A stretch of 64,000 nucleotides of DNA from Oscillospiraceae bacterium (GTDB taxonomy: Bacteria; Bacillota; Clostridia; Oscillospirales; Acutalibacteraceae): contig SVOV01000003.1 of NCBI GenBank assembly GCA_015066205.1, positions 48,461 to 112,460 on the forward strand, read 5' to 3'. The translations under genes were made by a program, and so were the position numbers. A model generated the notes under the pieces. It was given only the letters and a program-made list of their open reading frames with translations, ran no database searches and had not been told where the DNA came from. Of this stretch, positions 9,863 through 20,481 are shown piece by piece. How positions within the stretch are numbered: position 1 is the stretch's first letter; each line of letters starts with the position of its first letter.

Positions 9863-10735
9863 ATGATTTTTCTCAAAGCATTCAGCTTACCTACAGAGGA
9901 CATGGAAATAGACTATTTATCAGTATGCGGTAAATTCAGAAGGACCTGTTATGATACAAAATACCCTTTCGGAATGTTTTCGGGAAGAGAATTTCCCGAA
10001 AGCTTTGAATTCAGCGATATTACGGTTTTCTGCGGCAACAACGGAAGCGGAAAAAGCACCGTCCTGAACCTTATTGCCGAAAAACTGAAGCTTAAAAGGG
10101 ATACCCCCTATAACCGCAGTGAATTCTTTGATGATTATGCTTCTCTTTGCAGATACAGTCTTCTTGATGACATCTCTCCCGACAGCCGTGTGCTTACAAG
10201 CGACGATGTTTTTGAAAGAGTTCTTGACATCAGAAGAATAAACAACGGCATTGATTCAAAAAGGGAATCAATAATCAATGACTGGGTTGAAAAAAGAAGC
10301 GAAAATGCAGACACCCGTCTTCACGGAATCGACGATTATGAGCGTTGGAAGGGTATAAGAGATGCGAGGAATAAAAACATAAGTCAGTCGCAATATATCC
10401 GTTCACGCCTTATGAGAAATGTAACGGAACGATCAAACGGTGAAAGTGCCTTATCGCTTTTTGTTGATGCCATTCACGATAATGCTCTTTATATTCTCGA
10501 TGAGCCCGAAAACAGCCTCTCACCGGGAAATCAGCTCGAATTGAAATATTTTCTTGAGGACTCTGTAAGGCATCACGGCTGTCAGTTCATAATCTCCACC
10601 CACTCCCCTTTTATACTGTCACTTAAGGGAGCAAAAATATATGACATAGACTCCGTCCCCGTAAAAACACTCCCCTGGAAAGAGCTGCCTTGCGTAAAAG
10701 TATATAAGGAATTTTTCGATAATAATACATTCTGA
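9863..10735 (+). CDS. AAA/ABC-type ATP-binding protein
   Basis: Walker A VFCGNNGSGKSTVLNLIAEKLKL, ...NALYILDEPENSLSPGNQLELKYF... Walker B, ISTHSPFILSL; GGGAGG before ATG at 9863. Confidence 0.9.
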   Translation: MIFLKAFSLPTEDMEIDYLSVCGKFRRTCYDTKYPFGMFSGREFPESFEFSDITVFCGNNGSGKSTVLNLIAEKLKLKRDTPYNRSEFFDDYASLCRYSLLDDISPDSRVLTSDDVFERVLDIRRINNGIDSKRESIINDWVEKRSENADTRLHGIDDYERWKGIRDARNKNISQSQYIRSRLMRNVTERSNGESALSLFVDAIHDNALYILDEPENSLSPGNQLELKYFLEDSVRHHGCQFIISTHSPFILSLKGAKIYDIDSVPVKTLPWKELPCVKVYKEFFDNNTF

Positions 10736-10770
10736 TTACAGATAAAGCCACCCTTTTTGTTTTTGAATAT

Positions 10771-11244
10771 TTACAGGCACAGAAGACTCTTTATAAACTC
10801 AATCTTCTGATTATCCTGCTTTTCTTTTACATTCATTCTGTAACCGTCTTCTGAAGATTTTATATAGACCTTAAGATACTGCTCCAAGGATAAAAGCATA
10901 TATTCTGTCCCCGATGAATTGCGGATATTGATGTCACGGATATCAATATCCGCAAAATCTTTCAGCCCCTCAACAGAAGCATAGGAATAATCAACACCGT
11001 CTTTTCTGAATGTATGCTCGTGTTCATCGGTCAATTCATAACCGTTATTCTCCAGAAACGACCTGAATTCCGTCCACCGCTCCCCCGTCACAAACACCTG
11101 AGGCACAAGAATATCAATATCATCCGCATTAAATGTTATGTTTGTTAAAACCTCTAATCCTAACGAGCCATAAAGCAACGGAACGATATTAAATTTATCA
11201 TTAAGCATTTCTGCATTTTGTAAAAAACAATTAAACTTCGTCAT
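10771..11244 (-). CDS. Nucleotidyltransferase-fold-like hypothetical protein
   Basis: LLYGSLGLEVLTNITFNADDIDILVPQ resembles GS...DxD minimal nucleotidyltransferase motifs. Confidence 0.5.
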   Translation of the reverse strand: MTKFNCFLQNAEMLNDKFNIVPLLYGSLGLEVLTNITFNADDIDILVPQVFVTGERWTEFRSFLENNGYELTDEHEHTFRKDGVDYSYASVEGLKDFADIDIRDINIRNSSGTEYMLLSLEQYLKVYIKSSEDGYRMNVKEKQDNQKIEFIKSLLCL

Positions 11245-11255
11245 ATTGCACCCTG

Positions 11256-11807
11256 TTATAAATCAAATCTTTCTTTTATCATTTTAGCAACAACATCCGG
11301 TGCCAAGTTTGAGTTATCAATTTTTATATAACTCGGGAATGTTATTTCACCATCATAACTTTCTGTACGATATTTTTCATCAGTATCAAGCAAATCCTTC
11401 CTTGCAAAATCAAGGTCACGCTTTGATGGTTTATTGTTAAGTCGGTTTTCGGTTGAGTTTCGCTCTAACCTGATTTCCTGAGTAGCAACAAGTTCAACAT
11501 AATAAACTTCTGCACCTTGCTCTTTGAACAAATCAGAAACATATTTTATGTAATCCCAATCCCCTTTATGGTCAAGCGCCCATACATAAGTAAATATCAT
11601 TCCGTAATTGTTGCTCTTTGAAAACTCTTCAAAGAAAACCTGTCGTAATCTATTGACTGTTTTTCCCTCGTAATATCCGAATATTTCTATTACTGGTTCT
11701 ATAGTCATATGATTATGGAATAATTTAAGGTCGGTAATTTTTGCAAGTTCTTGTCCGACAGTCATTTTCCCAACTGCCAAATTACCGAATATTACAACTA
11801 ATTTCAT
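11256..11807 (-). CDS. P-loop kinase-like protein
   Basis: MKLVVIFGNLAVGKMTVGQELAKITDLKLFHNHMTIEP; Walker A-like GNLAVGKMT. Confidence 0.75.
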   Translation of the reverse strand: MKLVVIFGNLAVGKMTVGQELAKITDLKLFHNHMTIEPVIEIFGYYEGKTVNRLRQVFFEEFSKSNNYGMIFTYVWALDHKGDWDYIKYVSDLFKEQGAEVYYVELVATQEIRLERNSTENRLNNKPSKRDLDFARKDLLDTDEKYRTESYDGEITFPSYIKIDNSNLAPDVVAKMIKERFDL

Positions 11808-11825
11808 AGTATCAAATCCTTTAAA

Positions 11826-12611
11826 TCAAATTTTTCTTGCTAACTGTAAATCTATAGTATCATAAATTGTAATCTCTCCGCCGTGTCGGTTAATTGCATC
11901 CTCTATCTTTGAAAAGAATTTGTTTCTGATAGTTTCTTCAATAGCGATGTGGTCTGAATATGTACCGAGAAGCATTATATATTCCTTAGCAGAGAATGTT
12001 CGTGTTCGGTGAAACAATTTATACTGAACATCCGTAAAACCATATTTTTCCGCAATTAAAGCTCTGTCGTATGCTTGTTGTTCTGTGTATTCAATAAGCG
12101 GTTTGGGTTCTTTATTGTGATATTTACAATAATATTCTGCATAGATTCTGTCCATTTCTGCCGTAAGCTTTGGCTTTCCTTTATCACGGAACGGATGATT
12201 TGCAAATCGGGCAAACACTCCGCCGTCTTTCAGCATATCATAAACCTTTTTATAGCCGATCTCTTCGGTTATCCAATGAAAGGCAGAGGCAGAATAAATT
12301 AAGTCATATTCATTGCCCATATCAATATCTTCAAACTTTCCCGATATGGCAGAAAAACTCGGATATTCTTTGAATTTTTCACGGCAGATTTCACAGAAAT
12401 TCTCGCCGTAATCAATTGATGTAAGCTTGCAACCTGTTTTTAAGAAAGGTAATGTTGCCTGACCGCCGCCGATACCGATTTCAACAACACGGCTTGTATC
12501 ATCAATTGGTTTATATTCAAAAATAGTCTGATACAATTCATCAACATATCCGGGACGTAGTTTTTCATAAGCAACAGCCACTGTATCAAATGTCCAATTC
12601 AAGCTACTCAT
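11826..12611 (-). CDS. Class I SAM-dependent methyltransferase
   Basis: VVEIGIGGGQATLPFLKTGCKLTSIDYGENF...YDLIYSASAFHWI. Confidence 0.88.
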   Translation of the reverse strand: MSSLNWTFDTVAVAYEKLRPGYVDELYQTIFEYKPIDDTSRVVEIGIGGGQATLPFLKTGCKLTSIDYGENFCEICREKFKEYPSFSAISGKFEDIDMGNEYDLIYSASAFHWITEEIGYKKVYDMLKDGGVFARFANHPFRDKGKPKLTAEMDRIYAEYYCKYHNKEPKPLIEYTEQQAYDRALIAEKYGFTDVQYKLFHRTRTFSAKEYIMLLGTYSDHIAIEETIRNKFFSKIEDAINRHGGEITIYDTIDLQLARKI

Positions 12612-12612
12612 T

Positions 12613-13356
12613 TTATACCTTTCTTGCTTTTACAATTAAAAAGTTGGGTTTTATGTATTCCTTAACTATTGTAGGAAGCTTTTCAACTGCCCATTCTTCG
12701 GGAACTGGCTCACAAATTTCATCAATCACAAATCCTGCTTTTGCAAGGGCGTTTATAACATTACTGAATGTTCGATGATATTTTATAACACCGTCAACAT
12801 ACCAATGAACTTTTCTTTCTCCGGGCTCATTGTAATTTGAGAATGTATAAGAAACTCTTTTGCCTTTTAAATTCTTATTAAAATGACCGTTGCCGTCAAT
12901 AGTAGCAGTTATAATGGGATGTTCCTGTGAAAATAACAGTTGTCCACCATTATTCAAAACTGAATACATTTCTTTTGCAAAAGCATCAAAATCTTTGACA
13001 TAATGAAAAGCAAGTGAGCTGTAAATAAAATCGAACTTTTTACCGAGCATCGCTATATCTGTCATACTCATATTTACATATTCAATTTTCTCATCAGCTG
13101 ATTCAGTCTTTGCGACAGCAAGCATTTTTTCGGATATATCAACACCGACAACACTTTTTGCACCGCGACGGACAAAATCAATACAGTTGTGTCCGTAGCC
13201 GCAACCGAGGTCGAGAACATCTTTTTCCGTTAAATCGGGCAGCATCTTTGCCATAGCAGGCTGTTCAAGCAGATCATTATAATTTGTTTCACCTGCCCGC
13301 AGTGCTTTGTAACCCTCAAAAAATGTTTCATTATCATAGATATTCTGGTTGCTCAC
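12613..13356 (-). CDS. Class I SAM-dependent methyltransferase (GTG start proposed at 13356)
   Basis: VLDLGCGYGHNCIDFVRRGAKSVVGVDISEKML; GAGGAG upstream of GTG at 13354-13356 giving MSNQNIYDNETFFEGYKALR. Confidence 0.88.
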   Translation of the reverse strand: MSNQNIYDNETFFEGYKALRAGETNYNDLLEQPAMAKMLPDLTEKDVLDLGCGYGHNCIDFVRRGAKSVVGVDISEKMLAVAKTESADEKIEYVNMSMTDIAMLGKKFDFIYSSLAFHYVKDFDAFAKEMYSVLNNGGQLLFSQEHPIITATIDGNGHFNKNLKGKRVSYTFSNYNEPGERKVHWYVDGVIKYHRTFSNVINALAKAGFVIDEICEPVPEEWAVEKLPTIVKEYIKPNFLIVKARKV

Positions 13357-13604
13357 ATAACCCAACTCCTCAAAAAATTCAGGCACCTCCGAAAAATGCG
13401 GAGATGCCTGTAAGTTCAGAAAGATACTATATCAATCGCAAACGGACAAAACGGCTCTCCTGTTTCGGATGTTGAGATACTTCTTCATTTTGTCCACCTG
13501 CCTTTCAATTTTTTTACTTAATTTTAATACTATTTCTGATGCTTGTCAATATTCTGAAAACATAAGTGCAAAAGTGTTGAGTTTAAGTGCAGAAATTAAC
13601 AAAA

Positions 13605-13635
13605 AAAGGAAGACCGGTTTTTACAGTCTTCCTTT
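13605..13635. terminator. Bidirectional-looking terminator downstream of dnaJ
   Basis: aaaggaagac...gtcttccttt. Confidence 0.75.
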
Positions 13636-13652
13636 ATATTTCGGTCATCCGA

Positions 13653-14819
13653 TTATTTTTTCTTTTTACCGAAAAGTCCCTTGCCCTTGTCTTCGTTAAG
13701 GGTCTTCATATTTGCGGGGTTAAGGTCAGCTTCAAATTCTCTTAAGATATCCTTCTGCTTTTCGGAGAGCTTTCTCGGAACTACGACCTCAACACGGACA
13801 AGCTGATCGCCTCTTCCTCCGCCGTTGAGATTCTGAATACCTCTGTCCTTGAGCTTGAATACATCACCGGGCTGTGTGCCTGCGGGAACCGTGTATTTAA
13901 CATCACCGTCAAGAGTGGGAACAACAAGCTCACATCCGAGAGCGGCCTGTACAAAGCTGATATTTGCCTGATACCATACATTATAGCCGTCTCTTTCAAA
14001 ATGGGGATGGCTTCTTACATTGATACCGACACGAAGATCGCCTGCGGGACCGCCGTTTACACCCTTGTTACCCTGTGAACGGACAGTTATTGCCTGTCTG
14101 TCATCGATACCTGCGGGAATATTTATATCGACCTTTGAAGCGCGTCTTACTCTGCCCTGACCGCGGCATTTGCTGCAGGGATTGGGAATAATTGTACCCT
14201 TACCGCCGCAGGTGGGACAGGGCTTCTGCGTCTGCATAACACCCAAAATAGTTCTCTGCTGACTTGTTACCTGACCTGAGCCGCCGCACTGGGAACAGGT
14301 CTGTGTTGTAGTACCGGGAGCGGCACCTGAGCCTGAACAGCCGTCGCAGACCTCAATTCTGTTGACCTCAACCGTCTTTCTGCATCCCTTTGCCGCTTCT
14401 TCAAAGGAAATAGTGATATTTGTCTGAAGGTCGGAGCCTCTCTGTGGGGCATTGGGATTATTTCTCTGACCGCCGCCGAAGCCGCCGCCAAAGCCTCCCC
14501 CGAAGCCGCCGCCGAAGATAGATGAGAAAATGTCACCCATATCAAAATCCATACCGCCGAAGCCGCCGCCTGCACCCGCACCGTAGTTAGGGTCAACGCC
14601 CGCGTGGCCGAAACGGTCATACTTTGCCTTTTTATCGGCATCGGAAAGCACCTCATAGGCTTCATTGCATTCCTTGAATTTTGCTTCTGCTTCAGCATTA
14701 CCGGGGTTTAAGTCAGGGTGGTACTGCTTCGCCATTTTTCTGTAGGCTTTTTTTATTTCATCGTCCGAGGCGCCTTTTGAAACACCGAGGACTTCATAAT
14801 AATCTCGTTTATCTGCCAT
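13653..14819 (-). CDS. dnaJ: Chaperone protein DnaJ
   Basis: J-domain [41 protein letters not shown]-rich region, four CxxCxGxG zinc-finger-type motifs. Confidence 0.98.
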   Translation of the reverse strand: MADKRDYYEVLGVSKGASDDEIKKAYRKMAKQYHPDLNPGNAEAEAKFKECNEAYEVLSDADKKAKYDRFGHAGVDPNYGAGAGGGFGGMDFDMGDIFSSIFGGGFGGGFGGGFGGGQRNNPNAPQRGSDLQTNITISFEEAAKGCRKTVEVNRIEVCDGCSGSGAAPGTTTQTCSQCGGSGQVTSQQRTILGVMQTQKPCPTCGGKGTIIPNPCSKCRGQGRVRRASKVDINIPAGIDDRQAITVRSQGNKGVNGGPAGDLRVGINVRSHPHFERDGYNVWYQANISFVQAALGCELVVPTLDGDVKYTVPAGTQPGDVFKLKDRGIQNLNGGGRGDQLVRVEVVVPRKLSEKQKDILREFEADLNPANMKTLNEDKGKGLFGKKKK

Positions 14820-14906
14820 AACATTTTTCCTTTATGTTTTGAGATTCAAACACCGAAAGCCGCGGAAAACGGAGAGTCTTCCGCAGCCTGATTCAAGTCG
14901 GTTTTA

Positions 14907-16760
14907 TCAGACATCTGTATAGGATGCGTCATAGTAGCCGTCTTCACCTGAAGCACCGTTATCAGCAGCACCGCCATTAAAGCCTGCGCCTGCGCCGAAA
15001 TCGGGAGCACCCTGTGCTCCTTCGGGAGCGGCAGCCTTATAGAGCTTTTCAGATATTTCATAGAATACCTTTGTAAGCTCCTCCTGACGGGACTTGATGA
15101 GATTATAATCCTCACCCTTGAGAGCTTCCTTAAGAGCATCTACTGCAGTATTGATGTTTGCTTTATCGCCGTCTTCGAGCTTATCTCCGCTTTCGGAAAG
15201 AAGCTTTTCACACTGATAAACCATCTGGTCTGCATTGTTCTTGATGTCAAGCTCTTCCTTGCGCTTCTTATCCTCTTCAGCAAACTGCTCTGCTTCTCTT
15301 ACAGCCTTATCTATATCTTCCTTGCTCATATTTGAGGAAGCTGTGATGGAGATAGCCTGCTCCTTGCCTGTTCCGAGATCCTTTGCGGAAACATGAACGA
15401 TACCGTTTGCATCTATATCAAAGGTAACCTCGATCTGAGGAACGCCTCTTCTTGCGGGAAGAATACCGTCAAGCATAAACATACCGAGGGTCTTGTTGTC
15501 CTTTGCAAATTCTCTTTCACCCTGAAGAACATGAACCTGAACAGAGGACTGATTATCTGCTGCAGTTGAGAATATCTGGCTCTTCTTTGTGGGGATGGTT
15601 GTATTTCTTTCGATGATCTTTGTGCAGACACCGCCGAGAGTTTCAATACCGAGAGAAAGAGGAGTAACATCAAGGAGAAGAAGTCCCTGAACATCGCCGC
15701 CGAGAACACCTGCCTGAATTGCAGCGCCTACAGCAACACATTCATCGGGGTTGATGCCCTTGAAGGGTTCCTTGCCGGTGAAAGCCTTGATAGCTTCCTG
15801 AACAGCGGGAATTCTTGATGAACCGCCGACCATAAGAACCTTGTCGATCTCTGCGATCTTAAGACCTGAATCGCTGATAGCCTGACGGACGGGACCCATT
15901 GTAGCTTCAACGAGGTCAGATGTGAGCTCATTGAACTTTGCACGGGTAAGAGTAAGCTCAAGATGCTTGGGGCCTGTTGCATCTGCTGTGATGAAGGGAA
16001 GGCTTATTGCAGATGTGGTAACACCTGAAAGCTCAATTTTTGCCTTTTCTGCAGCTTCCTTAAGTCTCTGCATAGCCATTTTGTCGCCGCGGAGATCAAT
16101 TCCGTCGCTCTTTAAGAATTCGGAAACGATCCAGTCAATAATTCTCTGGTCAAAGTCATCACCGCCGAGACGGTTATTACCGGCTGTTGCAAGAACCTCC
16201 TGAACACCGTCACCCATTTCGATGATGGAAATGTCGAAGGTACCGCCGCCAAGGTCATAAACCATAACCTTCTGGTCATTTTCCTTATCGATACCGTAAG
16301 CAAGTGCAGCCGCTGTGGGCTCGTTGATAATTCTCTTTACTTCAAGACCTGCAATTTTACCTGCATCCTTGGTTGCCTGACGCTGTGCGTCTGTGAAATA
16401 TGCGGGAACAGTGATAACAGCTTCTGTTACTGTCTGTCCGAGATAGCTTTCTGCATCACTCTTTAATTTCTGAAGGATCATTGCGGAAATTTCCTGAGGA
16501 GTGTATGCCTTATCATCAATTTTTGCACGGTACTCGGTGCCCATCTGTCTTTTGATGGAAGCAACAGTCTTATCGGGGTTAGTGATAGCCTGACGCTTTG
16601 CTACCTGACCTACCATTCTTTCACCTGTTTTGCCGAAAGCAACAACAGAGGGAGTTGTTCTTGCGCCTTCTGCGTTAGCGATAACTACGGGCTCGCCGCC
16701 TTCGATAACTGCTACGCAGGAGTTTGTTGTACCTAAGTCAATACCTATAATTTTTGCCAT
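14907..16760 (-). CDS. dnaK: Chaperone protein DnaK
   Basis: [42 protein letters not shown]; full HSP70. Confidence 0.99.
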   Translation of the reverse strand: MAKIIGIDLGTTNSCVAVIEGGEPVVIANAEGARTTPSVVAFGKTGERMVGQVAKRQAITNPDKTVASIKRQMGTEYRAKIDDKAYTPQEISAMILQKLKSDAESYLGQTVTEAVITVPAYFTDAQRQATKDAGKIAGLEVKRIINEPTAAALAYGIDKENDQKVMVYDLGGGTFDISIIEMGDGVQEVLATAGNNRLGGDDFDQRIIDWIVSEFLKSDGIDLRGDKMAMQRLKEAAEKAKIELSGVTTSAISLPFITADATGPKHLELTLTRAKFNELTSDLVEATMGPVRQAISDSGLKIAEIDKVLMVGGSSRIPAVQEAIKAFTGKEPFKGINPDECVAVGAAIQAGVLGGDVQGLLLLDVTPLSLGIETLGGVCTKIIERNTTIPTKKSQIFSTAADNQSSVQVHVLQGEREFAKDNKTLGMFMLDGILPARRGVPQIEVTFDIDANGIVHVSAKDLGTGKEQAISITASSNMSKEDIDKAVREAEQFAEEDKKRKEELDIKNNADQMVYQCEKLLSESGDKLEDGDKANINTAVDALKEALKGEDYNLIKSRQEELTKVFYEISEKLYKAAAPEGAQGAPDFGAGAGFNGGAADNGASGEDGYYDASYTDV

Positions 16761-16793
16761 TTGTTTTTTCCTCCAAATATATATTGAATAATA

Positions 16794-17336
16794 TCAGTTT
16801 GCAACTATTACAGTGGCGTGGCGGATAACTCTGTCACCCATTTTATAGCCTTTCATATAGACCTCTGAGATCTCGTTTTCACCGAGCTCCTCATTATCTA
16901 TATGCATTATTCCGTTATGAATATTAGGGTCGAACTGCTCACCCTTTTCGCCGAAGGCTTCAACTCCGAAGGAGGAGAAGACCTCAAGCAGCTGACCGAC
17001 TGTCATTTCGATACCTTTTTTATAGCTTTCAAGGTCGCTCGCAGCGGCTGAAGCTCTTTCAAAATTATCAATAACAGGTAAAAGCTTTGCTATTATATCT
17101 GTTTTGGAATCGGAATATATTGCTTCCTTTTCCTTATGGCTTCTTTTACGGAAATTATCATATTCCGCAACCGTGCGAAGAAGCTTGTCATTTGCCTCAA
17201 GAAGCTTGGCATTAAGCTGTTCTATAAGTGCATCCTTTTCATCGGGAGCATCCTTTTCAGCTTCTTTTTCTGCAGCTTCTTCTGCCGGTGTTTCTTTTAT
17301 TTCTTCTTCGGCATTCTTTTTCTTTTCCTTAGCCAT
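16794..17336 (-). CDS. grpE: Nucleotide exchange factor GrpE
   Basis: LLRTVAEYDNFRKRSHKEKEAIYSDSKTDIIAKLLPVIDNFERA...YKMGDRVIRHATVIVAN. Confidence 0.96.
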   Translation of the reverse strand: MAKEKKKNAEEEIKETPAEEAAEKEAEKDAPDEKDALIEQLNAKLLEANDKLLRTVAEYDNFRKRSHKEKEAIYSDSKTDIIAKLLPVIDNFERASAAASDLESYKKGIEMTVGQLLEVFSSFGVEAFGEKGEQFDPNIHNGIMHIDNEELGENEISEVYMKGYKMGDRVIRHATVIVAN

Positions 17337-17352
17337 TAAAAACAATCCTTTC

Positions 17353-18381
17353 TCAGTTATCAATGGTTTCAGCGAGAATAAGTCCTGTTATTTCGCTGAT
17401 ATATTTTACAAGAGGGATAACTCTTGAATAATCCGTTTTTGTAGGCCCGATAACACCTATTGAGCCGTAAGAATTTCCGCCTGACTTATAAGGAGCTTTA
17501 ATTACAGCCGCCTGACGAAGACAGGAAAATTCATTCTCAGCTCCGATACGAAGCTCAATATTGCTGTCCTTATCGGTGTCCATAAGTGAGACCGCAGTGC
17601 TTTTATTTCTCAGAAGCTCTGCTATGTGAGGAGCATAGGGGGAAAGCTCTTCATCCGCCATAAGCGCATACTGTCCTTTGACTATTGCATCTGCCCCCGA
17701 GGCTTCAAGAGCCGCTTCAAAGAATGATACAATAAGAGGCATCATTTCAAGTGCCTTTTCTCCGAGGGAGGCCGCAACGCTCTGAAGTCTTGCCGTGGTA
17801 AATTCAGCAGTATCGACACCGATGAAGTTTGCCGCCGTTACATTATAATAAAGCTCGGCAGTTTCAAAGCCCGGCTCTTCAGAAAGCTTTGCAATACGGC
17901 TTTTTGTGACACCGTCAGAGGTCTTTACAACCACCATTGCCGTTTTATGGCTCAGGGGGATAAGCTGTGTTCCCGTGATCTCAGTCCTTTCGCTGTGGGG
18001 CGTTACAGCTACAGCGGTAAGACCCGTTATAGACGAGAGCACCTCAAGAATATTTGAAAGAATTCCCGTTACATCGCCCTCGGAGCGGTCAATGCTTGAA
18101 AGGATTCTGAACATTTCCGCATCGGACGGGGAATAATTCATCAGAAGCTTTTCTATATAATATCTGTAGCCCTTATCAGAGGGAACTCTGCCGGCAGAAG
18201 TATGGGGCTGAGAGAGATATCCCATATCCGAAAGATATGCCATTTCGTTTCTGACCGTTGCAGAGGAAACAGGAAAAGACAGGACCTCAACAAGAAACTT
18301 TGAGCCTACAGGTTCACCTGTGGTTATGAATCTTTCAATTATCGCGGAAAGAATTTTTTCTTTTCTTTCGGAAAGCTCCAC
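17353..18381 (-). CDS. hrcA: Heat-inducible transcription repressor HrcA
   Basis: MELSERKEKILSAIIERFITTGEPVGSKFLVE...SSATVRNEMAYLSDMGYLSQPHTSAGRVPSDKGYRYYI. Confidence 0.97.
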   Translation of the reverse strand: MELSERKEKILSAIIERFITTGEPVGSKFLVEVLSFPVSSATVRNEMAYLSDMGYLSQPHTSAGRVPSDKGYRYYIEKLLMNYSPSDAEMFRILSSIDRSEGDVTGILSNILEVLSSITGLTAVAVTPHSERTEITGTQLIPLSHKTAMVVVKTSDGVTKSRIAKLSEEPGFETAELYYNVTAANFIGVDTAEFTTARLQSVAASLGEKALEMMPLIVSFFEAALEASGADAIVKGQYALMADEELSPYAPHIAELLRNKSTAVSLMDTDKDSNIELRIGAENEFSCLRQAAVIKAPYKSGGNSYGSIGVIGPTKTDYSRVIPLVKYISEITGLILAETIDN

Positions 18382-18403
18382 GGTAAAACCTCCTGTTTTT
18401 CAT

Positions 18404-18430
18404 TTAGCACTCTCATAGTGCGAGTGCTAA
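18404..18430. promoter_or_regulatory. CIRCE operator (HrcA binding site)
   Basis: TTAGCACTC-N9-GAGTGCTAA, exact consensus inverted repeat, upstream of hrcA. Confidence 0.97.
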
Positions 18431-18666
18431 CTACATTTATAATATATATCCCTGAATGCTGTTTGTCAAGTGATTTTTAAATATTTTTTGCATTTTTCCG
18501 AAAAATATAGCAAACACGGCATCACTTTGCTAATCCGTAAAAAAATCCGCAAGAACAACAAATATATAATGATTTTTAAATTAATACTTGTAAAGAAGTT
18601 TATATTATGTTAAACTTTAGTGTGATATATTATTTAATATTTTAAAACGGAGATGAAATAAATATA

Positions 18667-20454
18667 ATGACTGACATTTCTAACCTTTGTATGGTATGTC
18701 TTAACAAAAAAGACGAAAACGGCAGCTGTCCCGTTTGCAAGCAGTCTGAAGATATTATTCAGGAATCCCCGCTTCTTCCCTTAAAAAGTATACTTGCTCA
18801 AAGATATATAATTGCAAAAGCCCATAAAAGAAACTGCGAGGGTATTACATATTCCGCATATGATATGAAGCTTGAAAAAAGCGTTTCAATAAGAGAATTT
18901 TTTCCGGAGGAGTTCTGCAAAAGAGATCCCGACCTTATTACTGTCATTCCGAAGCTGAACAAAGAAACCGTATACGACCAGTATCTCAATTCCTTTATTT
19001 CACTCTGGAATAAGCTTCAGCGCCTCAAGGGCATAACGGCTCTCATAACCGTGACGGAGGTATTTAAGGTAAATGCCACCGCATATGCTGTTTATGACGA
19101 ATCGGAAAGAGTTACACTCAGAGATTATCTTCTCAGCACCAAGGAGGGCTTTATTCCCTGGGAAAAAGCAAGAATGCTGTTTATGCCCGTGCTTTCTACC
19201 ATCGGAACTCTTCACACCTCGGGAGTTTTTCACAGAGGTATAAATCCCGATGCATTCATTTTTTCAAAGGACGGAAAATTAAAGCTTACGGATTTTTGCA
19301 TTGAGCCCGCACGCTCTCCTTCCGCTGCCTTTGATGCACAGATATTTGACGGCTTTGCTCCCCTTGAGCAGTACAATCCCTCCATGAGAACGAATGCCGC
19401 TTCGGATATTTATTCTTTCTGTGCAGTGCTTTACCGTTCACTTATCGGCTCTACCCCCATCGATGCAAAAACAAGAGCCGAAAATGACAGAATGATGATC
19501 CCCGCAAAATTTGCGGAACAGCTCCCTGCTTATGTGATAAATGCTCTTATCAACGGAATGGCAGTTGAGCCTGAAGACAGAACAAACAATATAGAGCAGC
19601 TTCGAAGCGACCTTTCCGCCTCTCCGAGAGCTGTCGGTGCCTCCGCTCCGAAATACTCTCCCGCAGAAAAGAAGAATACGACCGTTATTCAGAAGCCCTC
19701 ATATGTTGAGCCTTTATCCGAGGAGAAAAACACTCCTCAGCAAAAAAGGCCTGCGGCAGTCAGAACCGATCCCGCTCCCGTAAAAAAAGATTCGGGCAAA
19801 AAGAATGCTCTTATTGCATTTTTATGTGTGATCCTTGCAATTCTTCTCTTGAGCATCGGTTTTCTTGCCTATAAGCTGATCGACCTTACAGGACTTCCCT
19901 CTTCTGAGGAAAAGACTACCGTTCAGGAATCCGCAATAGTACAGGTTCCGAGCTTCATCGGCGGTAATATATCCGCTATAATCACAAATCCGCAGTACAC
20001 GGATTATTTCACATTCAAAACCGAACAGCAGAGCAGTCCCACCGTTATGGCGGGAATCGTAATAAATCAGAGCATCCCCGCCAATGCCCAGGCAACAAAG
20101 GGCGATACTATCATCCTTTATGTAAGCTCGGGTCCCCGCTCCTTCCAGCTTCAGGATGTTACGGGATGGACATATGAGCAGGCTTCGGAAACTCTTCGTT
20201 CACAGGGACTCGTATGTCAGCAGTCGCAGATACATAACGACGGAACTCATGTCGGCGGTGTTATTGCAGAAACTATCCCTGCGGCAGGAAGCATTGTAAG
20301 AGAAGGCGACACGATTACGATCGTTACCTATACCTCTCTCGAAGAGGATGAGGGCCAGACAGGTGAAAATATGGGCGGAAACTCAGTTGAAGAGTTTTTA
20401 CAGGGTATGGAAACAACAGCTCCCGCTCCTGAGAATCTCAGTCCCGTACAATAA
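18667..20454 (+). CDS. Zinc ribbon - kinase-like (probable pseudokinase) - TM - two PASTA repeats
   Basis: CMVCLNKKDENGSCPVC; kinase-like segment RYIIAKAHKRNCEGITYSAYDMKLEKSVSIREFFPEEF...HRGINPDAFIF...KLTDFCIEP; TM ALIAFLCVILAILLLSIGFLAYKLI; PASTA repeats VQVPSFIGGN.. and FQLQDVTGWTYEQASETLRSQGL... Confidence 0.88.
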   Translation: MTDISNLCMVCLNKKDENGSCPVCKQSEDIIQESPLLPLKSILAQRYIIAKAHKRNCEGITYSAYDMKLEKSVSIREFFPEEFCKRDPDLITVIPKLNKETVYDQYLNSFISLWNKLQRLKGITALITVTEVFKVNATAYAVYDESERVTLRDYLLSTKEGFIPWEKARMLFMPVLSTIGTLHTSGVFHRGINPDAFIFSKDGKLKLTDFCIEPARSPSAAFDAQIFDGFAPLEQYNPSMRTNAASDIYSFCAVLYRSLIGSTPIDAKTRAENDRMMIPAKFAEQLPAYVINALINGMAVEPEDRTNNIEQLRSDLSASPRAVGASAPKYSPAEKKNTTVIQKPSYVEPLSEEKNTPQQKRPAAVRTDPAPVKKDSGKKNALIAFLCVILAILLLSIGFLAYKLIDLTGLPSSEEKTTVQESAIVQVPSFIGGNISAIITNPQYTDYFTFKTEQQSSPTVMAGIVINQSIPANAQATKGDTIILYVSSGPRSFQLQDVTGWTYEQASETLRSQGLVCQQSQIHNDGTHVGGVIAETIPAAGSIVREGDTITIVTYTSLEEDEGQTGENMGGNSVEEFLQGMETTAPAPENLSPVQ

Positions 20455-20481
20455 AACCAAAAGCAAAGGCGGTGTCAAAGG

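Noticed and set aside
14267-16303. Long antisense or alternate-frame ORFs over dnaJ/dnaK (e.g. 14267-14698, 15413-15709, 15922-16203)
   Set aside because: Shadow ORFs of strongly conserved genes; no SD or recognisable domains.
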